Assembly: GCF_040654195.1 (NCBI RefSeq)
Contig: NZ_JBFAHM010000008.1
Coordinates: 372,001 to 436,000, forward strand
Direction: 5' to 3'
Source of the DNA: Hamadaea sp013361475
GTDB taxonomy: Bacteria > Actinomycetota > Actinomycetes > Mycobacteriales > Micromonosporaceae
DNA length: 64,000 bases
Both the position numbers and the translations under genes were made by a program. The number at the start of each line of letters is the position of its first letter. Within the stretch, counting starts at the first letter, position 1. Below the pieces are notes generated by a model. The model did no database searches and was not told the origin of the DNA. It was given only the letters and a program-made list of their open reading frames with translations. Positions 25,216 to 31,965 of the stretch are shown in pieces.

Positions 25216-26394
25216 GTGTTGCGTTGGTTGACCGCAGGGGAGTCGCACGGGCCGTCGCTGACGGCCGTGCTGGACGGCCTGCCCGCCGGTATCGAGATCA
25301 CGAGCGCCGAGATCGGCCGTGACCTGGCCCGGCGGCGGCTGGGTTATGGCCGGGGCGCCCGCATGTCGTTCGAGCAGGACGTCGTCACCGTGACCGGCGG
25401 TGTACGCCACGGACTGACCCTCGGCAGCCCGGTGTCGATCATCGTCGGCAATTCGGAGTGGCCGAAGTGGGAGACGGTGATGGCGGCCGATCCGGTCGAC
25501 CCGGAGCTGCTCGCCGCCCAGGCCCGCAACGCGCCGCTGACCCGGCCCCGGCCCGGCCATGCCGACCTGGCGGGGATGCAGAAGTACGGGCACACCGACG
25601 CCCGGCCGATCCTGGAACGGGCCAGCGCTCGCGAGACCGCGGCCCGGGTGGCCGTGGGCGCGGTCGCCAAGGCGCTGCTGAAGCAGGGCCTCGGCATCGA
25701 GATCGTCTCGCACGTCGTCGAGCTGGGCTCGGTCGCGGCCAAGCCGGGGCTCGTGCCGGTGCCCGCCGACGCCGAGCGGATCGACGCCGACCCGTTGCGC
25801 TGCCTCGACCCCGAGGCGAGCGTGGCGATGGTCGCCGAGGTCGACGCGGCGAAGAAGGACGCCGACACGCTGGGCGGCGTCGTCGAGGTGCTGGCCTACG
25901 GCGTGCCGCCGGGCCTGGGCAGCCACACGCAGTGGGATCGCAAGCTCGACTCGCGGCTGTCGGCCGCCCTGATGTCGATCCAGGCCATCAAGGGTGTGGA
26001 GATCGGCGACGCCTGGCTGCAGGCCCGGTCGCGGGGCTCGGTCGCGCACGACGAGATCTTCCCGAGCCCGGACGGCGTACTGCGCAACACCGACCACGCG
26101 GGCGGGCTGGAAGGCGGCATCACCAACGGCCAGCCTGTGCGCGTACGCGCGGCGATGAAGCCGATCTCGTCGCTCAACCGGGCACTGAACACGATCGATG
26201 TGACGACCGGCGAGTCGGCGACCGCGATCAACCAGCGATCCGACGTCTGCGCCGTCCCGGCCGCGGCCGTGGTCGCCGAGGCGATGGTGGCGCTGGTGCT
26301 CGCCGAGGCGGCGCTGGAGAAGTTCGGCGGGGACTCGGTCGCCGAGATCCGCCGGAACCTCGACGGCTACCTCGAGAACCTGGTGATCCGATGA
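25216..26394 (+). CDS. aroC: Chorismate synthase
   Basis: Converts EPSP to chorismate using reduced FMN. The GTG start gives LRWLTAGESHGPSLTAVLDG with the conserved GESHG motif. ARRRLGYGRGARMSFEQD, RPGHADLAG, RASARETAARVAVGA and the C-terminal KFGGDSVAEIRRN are family motifs. 392 residues is normal. It overlaps aroK by ATGA (26391-26394). First gene of the aroCKBQ cluster. Confidence 0.97.
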   Translation: MLRWLTAGESHGPSLTAVLDGLPAGIEITSAEIGRDLARRRLGYGRGARMSFEQDVVTVTGGVRHGLTLGSPVSIIVGNSEWPKWETVMAADPVDPELLAAQARNAPLTRPRPGHADLAGMQKYGHTDARPILERASARETAARVAVGAVAKALLKQGLGIEIVSHVVELGSVAAKPGLVPVPADAERIDADPLRCLDPEASVAMVAEVDAAKKDADTLGGVVEVLAYGVPPGLGSHTQWDRKLDSRLSAALMSIQAIKGVEIGDAWLQARSRGSVAHDEIFPSPDGVLRNTDHAGGLEGGITNGQPVRVRAAMKPISSLNRALNTIDVTTGESATAINQRSDVCAVPAAAVVAEAMVALVLAEAALEKFGGDSVAEIRRNLDGYLENLVIR

Positions 26395-26894
26395 GCCGGC
26401 CGACCGCGGTGCTGGTCGGCGCGCCCGGCAGCGGCAAGACCACCGTCGGCGAGCTGCTGGCCGAGGCGCTGGGCGTACCGTTCCGGGACGTCGACGCCGA
26501 CATCGTCGCGAGCGCCGGGAAGCCGATCTCGGACATCTTCGTCGACGACGGCGAGGAGCATTTCCGGGCGCTCGAACGCGCGGCCGTCGCCGCCGCGCTG
26601 ACCGACCACGAGGGTGTCGTGTCGCTCGGCGGCGGGGCGATCCTCGCCGAGCAGACCCGGGCGCTGCTCGCCGGGCATACCGTCGTCTATCTGAGCGTCG
26701 AGCTGCCCGACGCGGTGCAGCGCATCGGGCTCGGGCAAGGTCGGCCGCTGCTGGAGCTGAACCCCCGGGCCACCCTGAAGTACCTCCTGGACCAACGGCG
26801 TCCGCTGTACGAAGAGGTCGCGACCATCACGGTGAAGACGGACGGGCGCGAGCCCGCCGACATCGCCGCCGAGCTGACCGCCCTTCTGGCATGA
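26391..26894 (+). CDS. aroK: Shikimate kinase
   Basis: Phosphorylates shikimate at the 3-OH. 167 residues with the P-loop GAPGSGKTTVGELLAEALG (near 8-26), the substrate aspartate in RDVDADI, VVSLGGGAI (the GGG loop) and the lid/R-rich region GLGQGRPLL. The start ATG overlaps the aroC stop. Its TGA (26892-26894) overlaps an ATG at 26891 that probably was the ancestral aroB start and now opens a 28-codon mini-ORF. Confidence 0.96.
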   Translation: MSRPTAVLVGAPGSGKTTVGELLAEALGVPFRDVDADIVASAGKPISDIFVDDGEEHFRALERAAVAAALTDHEGVVSLGGGAILAEQTRALLAGHTVVYLSVELPDAVQRIGLGQGRPLLELNPRATLKYLLDQRRPLYEEVATITVKTDGREPADIAAELTALLA

Positions 26895-26977
26895 TCACCG
26901 CCTCGCGTGATCATTGCGCCAGCCACGTCGTTTCAAGAGGGAAAATGTCCATTTCAACAGCATGGCTGACGCAATGA
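26891..26977 (+). CDS. 28-codon bridging mini-ORF between aroK and aroB
   Basis: Opens at the ATG overlapping the aroK stop (ATGA, 26891-26894), reads through repeat copy B2 and ends with a TGA (26975-26977) overlapping the ATG at 26974 that is in frame with aroB, again ATGA. The encoded peptide starts MITASRDHCASH and resembles nothing I know. Its likely role is to carry terminating ribosomes from aroK to aroB. It appears to be the displaced original aroB 5' end. Confidence 0.55.
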   Translation: MITASRDHCASHVVSRGKMSISTAWLTQ

Positions 26978-26980
26978 TCA
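26908..26980 (-). repeat. Family B 73-bp element, copy B2, inserted at the aroK/aroB junction
   Basis: Arms 26908-26930 and 26958-26980 with a 27-nt loop, the same 23-27-23 geometry as the other copies. The reverse complement of the loop shows the shared GGACATTT, so this copy is in the opposite orientation. The arms are imperfect near the loop. CGCG stands on both sides (26904-26907 and 26981-26984), consistent with a 4-bp target duplication. Confidence 0.9.
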
Positions 26981-28038
26981 CGCGCATCGAGGTCGGCGGG
27001 GCGAAGCCGTACGAGGTGTTGGTGGGGAGGGGACTCCACGGAGAGCTGGGGCGGCTGACCGGCAAGGCCACTCGGGCGGCGGTGATTTTCACCCGGTCGG
27101 TCGAGCACTACGCGCAGCACGCGGCGCACGAGCTGATCGACGCCGGCGTCACCGTCCTGCCGATCGAGATCCCGGACGCCGAGGCGGGCAAGACGCTCGC
27201 GACCGCCCAGCTGTGCTGGGACGCGCTCGGGGCGGCCGGGTTCACCCGCTCCGACGTCGTGGTCGGCGTCGGCGGGGGAGCAGCGACCGACCTCGCCGGC
27301 TACGTGGCCGCCTGCTGGCTGCGCGGCGTCGCCTGGATTCCGGTCTCGACCAGCGTCAACGGCATGGTCGACGCCGCGATCGGGGGCAAGACCGGGATCA
27401 ACGTCGCCGCCGGCAAGAACCTCGTCGGCGCGTTCCACCCGCCGGCCGGCGTCCTGTGCGAACTGTCCGCGCTCGACACCCTGCCCGGAGACCAGCTGCG
27501 CGCCGGGCTCGCGGAGGTGGTCAAGGGCGGGTTCATCGCCGACCCGGTCATCCTCGACCTGTTCGAGGCCGACCTGCGGGCCGCGACCGACCCCGCCGGG
27601 TCCGTCCTGCGCGAGCTGATCGAGCGGAAGGTACGCGTCAAGGCCGAGGTGGTCGCGGAGGACCTGACCGAACAGGGCCGCCGCGAGATCCTCAACTACG
27701 GGCACACCCTCGGGCACGCCATCGAACGGGTCGAGGGCTACGCCTGGCCGCACGGGCACGCCGTCGCGGTCGGGATGGTGTACGCCGCGCTGCTGTCCCG
27801 GCGTACCGGGCGGGTCGACGTGGTGGACCGGACTCGGCGGATCTTGGCCGACCTGGAGCTGCCGGTGACCTACCGTGCGGACGCGTGGGATCAGTTGCTG
27901 CCCGCGATGCGCGTGGACAAGAAGGCGCGCGGCGCCGCGCTGCGCTTCGTCCTGCTGGACGAGGTGGCCAAGCCGGTGACCGTGCCGATCGAGGACGAGG
28001 CGCTGCTGCGCGCCGCCTACGAGGAGCTAGTACGGTGA
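26974..28038 (+). CDS. aroB: 3-dehydroquinate synthase
   Basis: Cyclises DAHP to 3-dehydroquinate with NAD and a divalent metal. Motifs: VGVGGGAATDLAGYVAACWL, PVSTSVNGMVDAAIGGKTGI, NLVGAFHPPAGV and the metal-binding YGHTLGHAIE. 354 residues from the ATG at 26974 give MITRIEVGGAKPYEVLVG, close to how relatives begin; ATG 26962 would add MADA and also lies in repeat B2. Neither has a Shine-Dalgarno, but 26974 overlaps the mini-ORF stop. It ends overlapping aroQ by GTGA. Confidence 0.95.
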   Translation: MITRIEVGGAKPYEVLVGRGLHGELGRLTGKATRAAVIFTRSVEHYAQHAAHELIDAGVTVLPIEIPDAEAGKTLATAQLCWDALGAAGFTRSDVVVGVGGGAATDLAGYVAACWLRGVAWIPVSTSVNGMVDAAIGGKTGINVAAGKNLVGAFHPPAGVLCELSALDTLPGDQLRAGLAEVVKGGFIADPVILDLFEADLRAATDPAGSVLRELIERKVRVKAEVVAEDLTEQGRREILNYGHTLGHAIERVEGYAWPHGHAVAVGMVYAALLSRRTGRVDVVDRTRRILADLELPVTYRADAWDQLLPAMRVDKKARGAALRFVLLDEVAKPVTVPIEDEALLRAAYEELVR

Positions 28039-28490
28039 CGAAGGTTTATGTCCTGAACGGGGTGAACCTGGGCCGGCTCGGCACCCGGCAGACCCTGATC
28101 TACGGCGCGACCAGCTACGAGGACCTGGTCAAGATGTGCGTCGCGGAGGGTGAGCGGCTCGGCCTCGACGTGGAGTGCCGCCAGACCGACGACGAGGCCG
28201 AACTGATCCACTGGCTGCACGCCGCCGCCGACGAGGCGGCCCCCGTGGTGCTCAACTCGGCGGCCTGGAGCCACTACTCGTACGCCCTCCGGGACGCCTG
28301 CGCGATGCTGAAGGCCCCGCTGGTCGAGGTGCACATCTCGAACATCCACGCGCGGGAGGAGTTCCGCCACCACTCGGTGATCTCCGCCGTGGCGACCGGG
28401 GTCATCGCCGGGCTGGGTGTCGACGGCTACCGGCTCGCCCTGTCCCACCTGTCCCGGGTGATCACCGACACCTCGGCTCCAGCGGCCTGA
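28035..28490 (+). CDS. aroQ: 3-dehydroquinate dehydratase, type II
   Basis: Dehydrates 3-dehydroquinate to 3-dehydroshikimate. 151 residues, normal for the dodecameric type II enzyme. NGVNLGRLGTRQTLIYG holds the flexible loop arginine and catalytic tyrosine; EVHISNIHAREEFRHHSVIS holds the conserved HIS(N) motif and catalytic histidine. Two motifs are off-consensus: QTDDEAELIHWLH for the usual QSNxEGEL, and NSAAWSHYSYALRDA for NPGAYTHTS(V/I)ALRDA. The GTG start overlaps the aroB stop. Confidence 0.93.
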   Translation: MTKVYVLNGVNLGRLGTRQTLIYGATSYEDLVKMCVAEGERLGLDVECRQTDDEAELIHWLHAAADEAAPVVLNSAAWSHYSYALRDACAMLKAPLVEVHISNIHAREEFRHHSVISAVATGVIAGLGVDGYRLALSHLSRVITDTSAPAA

Positions 28491-28554
28491 TGACCGGCCG
28501 GTAAACTGGTCCGGCTTGTTCGTTATCAATTTCGCATACCCGGGAGCTTTTCCA

Positions 28555-29112
28555 GTGGCCAGCACGAACGACCTCAAGAACGGCATGGTGCTCAACCTCG
28601 ACAACGAGCTGTGGAGTGTGGTCGAGTTCCAGCACGTCAAGCCCGGCAAGGGGCCCGCGTTCGTGCGGACCACCCTCAAGCACGTGCTCTCGGGCAAGGT
28701 CGTCGACAAGACCTTCAACGCCGGCACCAAGGTCGAGACCGCCAACGTCGACAAGCGTTCGATGCAGTACCTGTACGCCGACGGCGAGGACTTCGTCTTC
28801 ATGGACCTGGACACCTACGACCAGATCCACGTCTCCGGGGCCACCGTGGGCGGAAACGCCAACTACCTGCTGCCCGAGGCCGAGGTCGTCGTGGCCACCC
28901 ACGAGGGTGAGCCGCTCTACGTCGAGCTCCCGACCTCGGTCATGGTGGAGGTCACCTACACCGAGCCCGGTCTGCAGGGCGACCGCTCCACCGGCGGCAC
29001 CAAGCCGGCGACCATCGAGACCGGCGCGACCGTGCAGGTGCCGCTGTTCATCACCACCGGCGAGAAGATCAAGGTCGACACCCGCGACGGGCGTTACCTG
29101 GGCCGTTCCTGA
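28555..29112 (+). CDS. efp: Elongation factor P
   Basis: Relieves ribosome stalling at polyproline. 185 residues, three OB/KOW-like beta domains. The GTG at 28555 is chosen because GGGAG lies 8 nt upstream and the product (VASTNDLKNGMVLNLDNELW) begins as in other actinobacteria. The loop that contacts the P-site tRNA is HVKPGKGPAF with Lys32 at its tip. The C-terminus (EKIKVDTRDGRYLGR) is family-typical. Pro-rich neighbours such as the 908-residue protein would need this factor. nusB follows after 27 bp. Confidence 0.96.
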   Translation: MASTNDLKNGMVLNLDNELWSVVEFQHVKPGKGPAFVRTTLKHVLSGKVVDKTFNAGTKVETANVDKRSMQYLYADGEDFVFMDLDTYDQIHVSGATVGGNANYLLPEAEVVVATHEGEPLYVELPTSVMVEVTYTEPGLQGDRSTGGTKPATIETGATVQVPLFITTGEKIKVDTRDGRYLGRS

Positions 29113-29139
29113 TGGCTCCGCACACCGCAGGGGTGGCAC

Positions 29140-29571
29140 ATGGCTGAGGCACCGAAGTCGCAGATGCCCGCTCGCCGCAAGGCGCGCAAGCGGGCACTGG
29201 ACGTCCTCTACGAGGCCGACCTGCGCGACCGCAACATCGCCAAGACCCTGTCGGAGTATGTCGAGCGCCTGGAGTATCCGCGCCCGGAGCACCTGCCGTA
29301 CGCCGTGTCGCTGGTGGAGGGCGTCTCCGCCCACCTCGACCGGATCGACGAGCTCATCGCGAGCTACGCCGAGGGCTGGACGATCGACCGCATGCCGGTG
29401 GTCGACCGCAACCTGGCCCGGATCGCCGTCTACGAACTGCTCTACGTCGAGGACGTGGACGATCCGGTGGCGATCACCGAGGCGGTCGAACTCGCCAAGG
29501 AACTCTCGACCGACGACTCACCGCGCTTCCTGAACGGGATCCTCGGCCGCATAGCCGACTACGCCCACTGA
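29140..29571 (+). CDS. nusB: Transcription antitermination protein NusB
   Basis: All-helical 143-residue protein that binds rRNA boxA with NusE/S10. ARRKARKRALDVLYEADLRD is the arginine-rich RNA-binding N-terminus; DRMPVVDRNLARIAVYELLY and DDSPRFLNGILGRIADY are conserved core helices. Last gene before a strong terminator. Confidence 0.96.
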   Translation: MAEAPKSQMPARRKARKRALDVLYEADLRDRNIAKTLSEYVERLEYPRPEHLPYAVSLVEGVSAHLDRIDELIASYAEGWTIDRMPVVDRNLARIAVYELLYVEDVDDPVAITEAVELAKELSTDDSPRFLNGILGRIADYAH

Positions 29572-29586
29572 GCGCTTGCCGCATAC

Positions 29587-29616
29587 GAAAAGGCCGCCCC
29601 TCGGGGCGGCTTTTTC
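29587..29616. terminator. Bidirectional intrinsic terminator between nusB and bldD
   Basis: GC-rich stem GCCGCCCC-TC-GGGGCGGC flanked by AAAA on one side and TTTTT on the other, the classic two-way intrinsic terminator. It serves convergent nusB and bldD. Confidence 0.95.
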
Positions 29617-29626
29617 ACGACGGCGG

Positions 29627-30124
29627 TCAGCTGCCCGCGAAGAACGCCCGCGGATCGGGGACGAGGACGCCCAGCTCGGCGAGCCGGTCGGTGAACTCCG
29701 ACGGCGACTTGTCGTACATGATGGCCAGCGCCCGCATGTCGTCCGCGCGGATCGACAGGATGCGGCCGTTGTAGTCGCCGCGCTGCTGCTGGATGGCTCG
29801 GGCGTACCGGGCGACGTAGCCCAGCTCCTCGTTCGAGGACTCGTAGAGCTTCTCGAGGTCCAGGACGATCTTGGTGGCGCGCTCCTCGCTCTGCTTCACC
29901 TCAGCACCGTCGGGGAGCAGCTCGGAGACCGGCACGCGGTAGAAATCGGCCAGCTCGGCCAGGCGCGAGACGGTCACCGCGCGGTCGCCGCGTTCGTAGG
30001 AGCCGACCACCACGGCCTTCCAGCGGCCGTTCGACTTCTCCTCCACGCCCTGCAGGGAGAGGCCCTGCTGAGTGCGGATCGAGCGCAGCCGGGCACCCAG
30101 TGACCTGGAGTATTCCGTCGACAT
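29627..30124 (-). CDS. bldD: Developmental regulator BldD (c-di-GMP-responsive)
   Basis: Master repressor of sporulation genes in Streptomyces, activated by tetrameric cyclic di-GMP. The N-terminal XRE-type HTH (about 8-66; LRSIRTQQGLSLQGVEEKS, VVVGSYERGDRAVTVSRLAE) nearly matches Streptomyces BldD as I recall it. The C-terminal domain keeps the c-di-GMP motif RGD-X8-RxxD (Arg115-Gly-Asp117 and Arg126...Asp129). 165 residues. GGGAGGG precedes the ATG. A perfect BldD box lies 36-51 bp upstream, so autorepression is likely. Conserved position between nusB and pyrR. Confidence 0.97.
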   Translation of the reverse strand: MSTEYSRSLGARLRSIRTQQGLSLQGVEEKSNGRWKAVVVGSYERGDRAVTVSRLAELADFYRVPVSELLPDGAEVKQSEERATKIVLDLEKLYESSNEELGYVARYARAIQQQRGDYNGRILSIRADDMRALAIMYDKSPSEFTDRLAELGVLVPDPRAFFAGS

Positions 30125-30159
30125 TCAGACCCTCCCACAGTGCTGATCCACGAGTGATC

Positions 30160-30175
30160 GTTACGCAGCGTGACG
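30160..30175. promoter_or_regulatory. BldD box in the bldD upstream region
   Basis: GTTACGCAGCGTGACG fits the BldD consensus nTnACnC(A/T)GnGTnAn at every fixed position. It lies 36-51 bp upstream of the bldD start, where BldD autorepression would act. Confidence 0.75.
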
Positions 30176-30268
30176 GTACGTCGGTTACGCGCTGTGGTCA
30201 AGTGCTGCTAGCCCACTTGTTGGTACGCCGATGGGCCGAACGGCCTCCCCGAGCCTGCCTGAACCGGC

Positions 30269-30318
30269 GGGACGACCCTCACATTGGCTGCTCATAGCCG
30301 AGTTGATAGGGTCGTCCC
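30269..30318. promoter_or_regulatory. Likely pyr promoter inside an 11-bp inverted repeat
   Basis: TTGGCT (30284-30289), a 17-bp spacer and TAGGGT (30307-30312) form a housekeeping-type promoter for pyrR. Around it, GGGACGACCCT (30269-30279) and AGGGTCGTCCC (30308-30318) are perfect inverted repeats with centres 39 bp apart; the right half covers the -10. This looks like an operator pair or a looping site. The implied 5' leader is about 85-90 nt. Confidence 0.55.
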
Positions 30319-30370
30319 AGGCCTTGACGATCTCCGTGAGCGGAGTCGGAGAGGCGAAACCAGACACTCT

Positions 30371-30401
30371 TTAATCCCGTCCCGTGAGGCGGGGAAGGGG
30401 G
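30371..30401 (+). promoter_or_regulatory. PyrR-binding RNA motif overlapping the pyrR ribosome-binding region
   Basis: CGTCCCGTGAGGCG (30378-30391) matches the Bacillus PyrR-binding consensus ARUCCNGNGAGGYU except that the terminal A-U pair is replaced by C-G, which keeps the pairing. The stem CCCG/CGGG closes it, and AAGGGGG directly downstream is the ribosome site. PyrR bound with UMP should block pyrR translation and lower operon expression. Confidence 0.8.
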
Positions 30402-30407
30402 TCCCTG

Positions 30408-30986
30408 TTGGCCTACAAAGTCATACTCTCAGAAGCGGACATTCACCGCGTTCTCGACAGAATCGCTCATCAGATCCTGGAGAAGACCCAGGGTGCGAGC
30501 GATGTGGTCCTGCTCGGAGTGGCCACCCGCGGCGTACCGCTGGCGCACCGGCTCGCCGAGCGCATCAACGCCTTCGAGCAGGTGAAGCTGCCGGTCGGCA
30601 CGCTCGACATCACGCTCTACCGCGACGACCTCGGGCGGCAGTCCACCCGGGCCGTCGGCCGCACCGAGCTGCCCAGCGGCGGCATCGACGGCAGCAAGGT
30701 GATCCTCGTCGACGACGTGCTCTACTCCGGGCGTACGGTGCGGGCGGCGCTCGACGCGATCAGTGATCTCGGCCGCCCGGCGGCGGTGCAATTGGCCGTC
30801 CTGGTCGACCGCGGCCACCGCCAGCTGCCGATCCGGGCCGACTACGTCGGCAAGAACATCCCGACCTCCCTCGCCGAGCAGGTCAAGGTGCTGCTCAGCG
30901 AGGTCGACGGCGTCGACGAGGTACGACTTGCCGGGGAAGCCTCGGCTGAGCCGCCAGAAGTGCAGTCAGTCGGGAGCCTGTCATGA
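30408..30986 (+). CDS. pyrR: Bifunctional pyr operon regulator / uracil phosphoribosyltransferase
   Basis: RNA-binding regulator with weak UPRT activity. 192 residues from the TTG at 30408, chosen for spacing to AAGGGGG; an in-frame GTG at 30384 lies inside the PyrR-binding hairpin and is unlikely. ILSEADIHRVLDRIAHQILE is the N-terminal signature, ATRGVPLAHRLA follows, and VILVDDVLYSGRTVRAALDA is the PRPP loop. ATGA overlap with pyrB. First gene of the pyr operon. Confidence 0.95.
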   Translation: MAYKVILSEADIHRVLDRIAHQILEKTQGASDVVLLGVATRGVPLAHRLAERINAFEQVKLPVGTLDITLYRDDLGRQSTRAVGRTELPSGGIDGSKVILVDDVLYSGRTVRAALDAISDLGRPAAVQLAVLVDRGHRQLPIRADYVGKNIPTSLAEQVKVLLSEVDGVDEVRLAGEASAEPPEVQSVGSLS

Positions 30987-31903
30987 TCAAGCATCTGCTC
31001 TCCGCGGCCGATCTGGACGCCGCGACGGCCACCCAGATCCACGACGTCGCCGCCGAGATGGCGACGGTCGCGGGTCGCGAGGTGAAGAAGCTGCCGACGC
31101 TGCGCGGGCGGACGGTGGTGAACCTCTTCTACGAGGACAGCACCCGGACCCGGACCTCCTTCGAGGTGGCCGCCAAGCGGCTGTCGGCCGACGTCGTGAA
31201 CTTCTCGGCCAAGGGCTCCAGCGTCGAGAAGGGCGAGTCGCTCAAGGACACCGCCTGGACGCTGCAGGCCATGGGCGCCGACGCGGTGGTCATCCGGCAT
31301 CCCGCCTCGGGTGCTCCGCACCGGCTCACGCATTGGGTGCACGGCAGCGTCCTCAACGCCGGCGACGGCACGCACGAGCACCCGACGCAGGCGCTGCTCG
31401 ACACGTACACGATGCGCTCGCGCATGGGCAAGGTCGAAGGGCTCAACGTCGCGATCGTCGGAGACGTCCTGCACAGCCGGGTCGCCCGGTCGAACGCGCT
31501 GCTGCTGCACACGCTCGGCGCGAAGGTGACCCTGGTCGGCCCGCCGACCCTCGTGCCGCCCGCGTTCGGCAGTCTCACTCCGAGCCTGGGCGTCAGCTAC
31601 GACTTCGACTCGGTGCTGCCCCACGCCGATGTGGTGATGATGCTGCGGGTCCAGAAGGAGCGGATGAACGCGGCCTTCTTCCCGTCGTCGCAGGAGTACT
31701 ACAAGCGCTACGGGCTCGACAGCGCGCGGCTGCGGCGGATGCCGGACCACGCGATCGTCATGCACCCCGGTCCGATGAACCGCGGCGTCGAGATCGCCCC
31801 CGAGGTGGCCGATTCGCCCCGCTCCACCATCGTCGAACAGGTCGCCAACGGCGTCTCCGTCCGGATGGCATGTCTCTACCTGCTTCTAGGAGCAGGTCGA
31901 TGA
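30983..31903 (+). CDS. pyrB: Aspartate carbamoyltransferase catalytic subunit
   Basis: Condenses carbamoyl phosphate with aspartate. 306 residues. STRTRTSFEVAAKRL is the carbamoyl-phosphate loop, HPASGAPHRL and EHPTQALLDTYTM the next motifs, and VMMLRVQKERM with HPGPMNRGVEI the aspartate-binding 240s region. No regulatory pyrI is nearby. Its stop overlaps an ATG (ATGA, 31900-31903) that opens a bridging mini-ORF. Confidence 0.97.
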   Translation: MIKHLLSAADLDAATATQIHDVAAEMATVAGREVKKLPTLRGRTVVNLFYEDSTRTRTSFEVAAKRLSADVVNFSAKGSSVEKGESLKDTAWTLQAMGADAVVIRHPASGAPHRLTHWVHGSVLNAGDGTHEHPTQALLDTYTMRSRMGKVEGLNVAIVGDVLHSRVARSNALLLHTLGAKVTLVGPPTLVPPAFGSLTPSLGVSYDFDSVLPHADVVMMLRVQKERMNAAFFPSSQEYYKRYGLDSARLRRMPDHAIVMHPGPMNRGVEIAPEVADSPRSTIVEQVANGVSVRMACLYLLLGAGR

Positions 31904-31952
31904 CTCAGTCTGCTCCTTGGAGCGCGTCGATGAAACTCAGTCTGCTCCTTGG
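31891..31952 (+). repeat. Imperfect tandem duplication at the pyrB/pyrC junction
   Basis: Unit 1 (31891-31920, 30 bp) and unit 2 (31921-31952, 32 bp) share GTCGATGA and CTCAGTCTGCTCCTTGG. Unit 1 includes the pyrB stop codon. AGGAGCAG (31888-31895) can pair with CTGCTCCT in either unit, so two alternative hairpins are possible. Confidence 0.88.
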
Positions 31953-31965
31953 AGGTCGTTCGTGA
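31900..31965 (+). CDS. 21-codon bridging mini-ORF between pyrB and pyrC
   Basis: Starts at the ATG overlapping the pyrB stop and ends with a TGA (31963-31965) overlapping the pyrC GTG (31962-31964). The peptide begins MTQSAPWSASMKLSLLL. It spans the tandem duplication; deleting unit 2 would put the ATG in frame with pyrC. Its probable role is translational coupling across the junction rather than making a functional peptide. Confidence 0.5.
   Translation: MTQSAPWSASMKLSLLLGGRS

Noticed and set aside
26914..26973. Longer aroB from the TTG at 26914
   Set aside because: The extra residues are encoded by repeat B2, no ribosome site precedes the TTG, and the product would not resemble other AroB N-termini.
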